Positions 4,038 through 5,263 of a stretch of DNA of 5,263 bases are shown piece by piece; positions within the stretch are counted from its first letter, which is position 1, and every line of letters begins with the position of its first letter. The notes beneath the pieces were generated by a model. The model was not told where the DNA came from. It saw nothing but the letters and a program-made list of their open reading frames with translations, and did no database searches. Source of the DNA: CAYJLF01 sp964371055. GTDB taxonomy: Bacteria > Eisenbacteria > RBG-16-71-46 > CAIMUX01. Position numbers and translations under genes: made by a program. The stretch is taken from NCBI GenBank assembly GCA_964371055.1, contig CAYJLF010000041.1:1-5263 (forward strand), in the 5' to 3' direction.

Positions 4038-5263
4038 ATGAGAGTCCCAACCTTTGCCATCGGTCTCGTGGTGCTTGGTCAGCTTCTTGTCCCCAATCCT
4101 GCCTGCGCCGAATGCATCGACTACGGAGCCTATCTCCACTGGGTAGGCGGCGTGGACACGCCGGGCTTGGCCCTTGGCGTGGCCACTTCGGGCACCCACG
4201 CCTACGTTGCGGACGGCAGTTCCGGTCTCAAGGTGTTGGACATCGCGTATCCCCCGAGCCCCCACATCGTGGGCAGTGTGGACACGCCGAGTTGGGCCTT
4301 TGACGTGGCCGTCTCCGGCAACTACGCCTACGTCGCGGACATGGGGTCCGGTCTTCAGGTGATCGACATCAACAATTCCCAGAGCCCCCACATCGTGGGG
4401 AGCATCGACACGCAAGGTGATGCTGGGGGCGTGGCGGTGTCGAGCACCCACGCCTATGTCGCAGACACGGTTGCTGGTCTTCTGGTGATCGACATCACGA
4501 GTCCCGCGAGCCCGCATATTGTGGGGAGCGTGAGCACGCCGGGCTATGCATGTAGCGTGGCCATCTTGGGCACCCATGCCTATATCACGGACAGCAGTCC
4601 CGCTCTCCAGGTGATCGACATCACGAATCCCCAGAGTCCCCAGATCGTGGGGAGCGTAGGCACGCCGGGGGGAAACGCGAATGACGTGACCGTGTCGGGC
4701 ACGTATGCCTATGTCGCGGACCACGAGTGCGGTCTGCAGGTGATCGACATCACGAATCCCCAGAGTCCCCAGATCGTGGGGAGCGTCGACACGCCGGGCT
4801 ATGCGTATGGCGTGGCCATCTCGGGCACCCACGCCTACGTAGGGGACGGCAGTTCCGGTCTCCAGGTGATCGACATCACGAATCCCCAGAGTCCCCAGAT
4901 CGTGGGGAGCGTGGACACGCCGGTCTTTGCCTGGGGCGCGGCAATCTCGGGCACCCACGCTTACGTCGCCGACGAGGAGTCCGGTCTCCAGGTGATCGAC
5001 ATCACGAATCCCGCGAGCCCGCAGATCGCGGGGAGCGTGGACACGCCGGGGAATGCCGATGACGTGGCCGTGTCAGGCACGTACGCCTATGTCGCTGACT
5101 ACGAGTCCGGTCTCCAGGTGATCGACATCACGAGTCCCCAGAGTCCCCAGATCGTGGGGAGCGTGGACACGTCGGGCTATGATGACGGCGTGGCCATCTC
5201 GGGCAACTACGCCTACGTTGCGGTGGACTACGACTACCCGACGTATCTTGGTGCTCTCCAGGT
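4038..5263 (+). CDS. Secreted LVIVD-repeat (predicted beta-propeller) protein, 3' end outside window
   Basis: An open frame of 408 codons runs to the right edge without a stop. Residues 1-24 (MRVPTFAIGLVVLGQLLVPNPACA) are a Sec signal peptide with an ACA|E type I cleavage site. After a short lead-in, residues from about 34 onward are tandem LVIVD repeats of 42 aa (43 in the fifth), with consensus QIVGSVDTPGYAxxVAISGTHAYVADxxSGLQVIDITNPxSP; eight are complete and a ninth is cut by the edge. LVIVD repeats occur on bacterial cell-surface or exported proteins and are predicted to form beta-propellers, so I infer an extracytoplasmic binding or scaffold role. ATG 4038 is chosen over ATG 4031 because it opens the signal peptide frame and lies 10 nt after AAAGGG (4022-4027). 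Repeat nine has an insertion (AVDYDYPTYLGALQ). The C-terminal anchor or sorting domain, if any, is not visible. Ligand unknown. Confidence 0.92.
   Translation, partial: MRVPTFAIGLVVLGQLLVPNPACAECIDYGAYLHWVGGVDTPGLALGVATSGTHAYVADGSSGLKVLDIAYPPSPHIVGSVDTPSWAFDVAVSGNYAYVADMGSGLQVIDINNSQSPHIVGSIDTQGDAGGVAVSSTHAYVADTVAGLLVIDITSPASPHIVGSVSTPGYACSVAILGTHAYITDSSPALQVIDITNPQSPQIVGSVGTPGGNANDVTVSGTYAYVADHECGLQVIDITNPQSPQIVGSVDTPGYAYGVAISGTHAYVGDGSSGLQVIDITNPQSPQIVGSVDTPVFAWGAAISGTHAYVADEESGLQVIDITNPASPQIAGSVDTPGNADDVAVSGTYAYVADYESGLQVIDITSPQSPQIVGSVDTSGYDDGVAISGNYAYVAVDYDYPTYLGALQ
4137..5263 (+). repeat. Tandem 126-bp coding repeats (LVIVD units)
   Basis: Units start at 4137, 4263, 4389, 4515, 4641 (129 bp, one extra codon), 4770, 4896, 5022 and 5148 (cut by the edge). 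A 50-nt segment spanning each unit junction is identical, including third codon positions, at 4608-4657, 4737-4786 and 4863-4912, and differs by one base at 5115-5164. Neighbouring units six and seven agree at about 84% by hand count. Earlier units (1-3) are more diverged, indicating recent duplication or conversion toward the right side. Confidence 0.9.

Noticed and set aside
3993..4958. Minus-strand repeat-like protein (RDVDHLETG...) of 321 aa
   Set aside because: Its apparent repeats are the antisense reading of the LVIVD DNA repeats; the plus frame has a signal peptide, promoter and family match.
4727..5062. Plus-strand frame of 111 aa within the LVIVD repeats
   Set aside because: It is an out-of-frame reading of the repeat DNA with no start signal and no family match.
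4137..5263. Regularly spaced repeats as a CRISPR array
   Set aside because: The period is 126 bp, the whole unit is coding in one frame, and the 'spacers' are also homologous to each other.

Overview
This is a GC-rich bacterial window with long spurious open frames on both strands. It looks like the accessory part of a free-living, probably uncultured, bacterial genome. The large secreted proteins (an Ig/BACON-like plus SUMF1/FGE-fold protein and an LVIVD-repeat protein) are a style common in high-GC members of the FCB group and similar candidate phyla. No ribosomal or marker gene is present, so the taxonomic guess is weak.

Layout from left to right. (1) Positions 1-934 hold the 3' part of a secreted protein: an Ig/BACON-like beta domain, a seven-glycine linker and a complete FGE-sulfatase (SUMF1-like) domain that lacks the formylglycine-generating cysteine pair. 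(2) Positions 935-1407 are mostly non-coding, with a weak promoter-like site near 1272-1300. (3) At 1408 a perfect AGGAGG site precedes a start codon and 44 host codons, which then run into an insertion sequence; this looks like the stub of an interrupted gene. (4) Positions 1540-2899 are an apparently intact insertion sequence. It has 20-bp terminal inverted repeats (18 of 20 matching) and one 365-aa rve/DDE transposase on the minus strand. (5) Positions 2938-3571 are a two-gene MNT-HEPN (MntA-HepT type) toxin-antitoxin operon whose genes overlap by 20 bp. A promoter-like -10 sits seven bases before the start codon, suggesting leaderless transcription. (6) Positions 3572-4037 are a non-coding gap with three hairpins, a 10-bp palindrome and a good sigma70-type promoter. 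(7) From 4038 to the right edge runs the 5' part of a secreted LVIVD-repeat (predicted beta-propeller) protein with a signal peptide, eight complete repeats of about 42 aa and a partial ninth. This gene is open at the window edge, so simple ORF calling that requires a stop codon misses it.

The two outer genes probably both make extracytoplasmic proteins, but nothing shows that they work together. The centre is mobile and selfish DNA: an insertion sequence that landed 38 bp upstream of the toxin-antitoxin start codon, just outside the putative -35 box. I found no clearly new multi-gene system. The most informative signals are the near-identical propeller repeats with variable loops, the transposase with wide catalytic spacing, and the compact IS / leaderless toxin-antitoxin junction.
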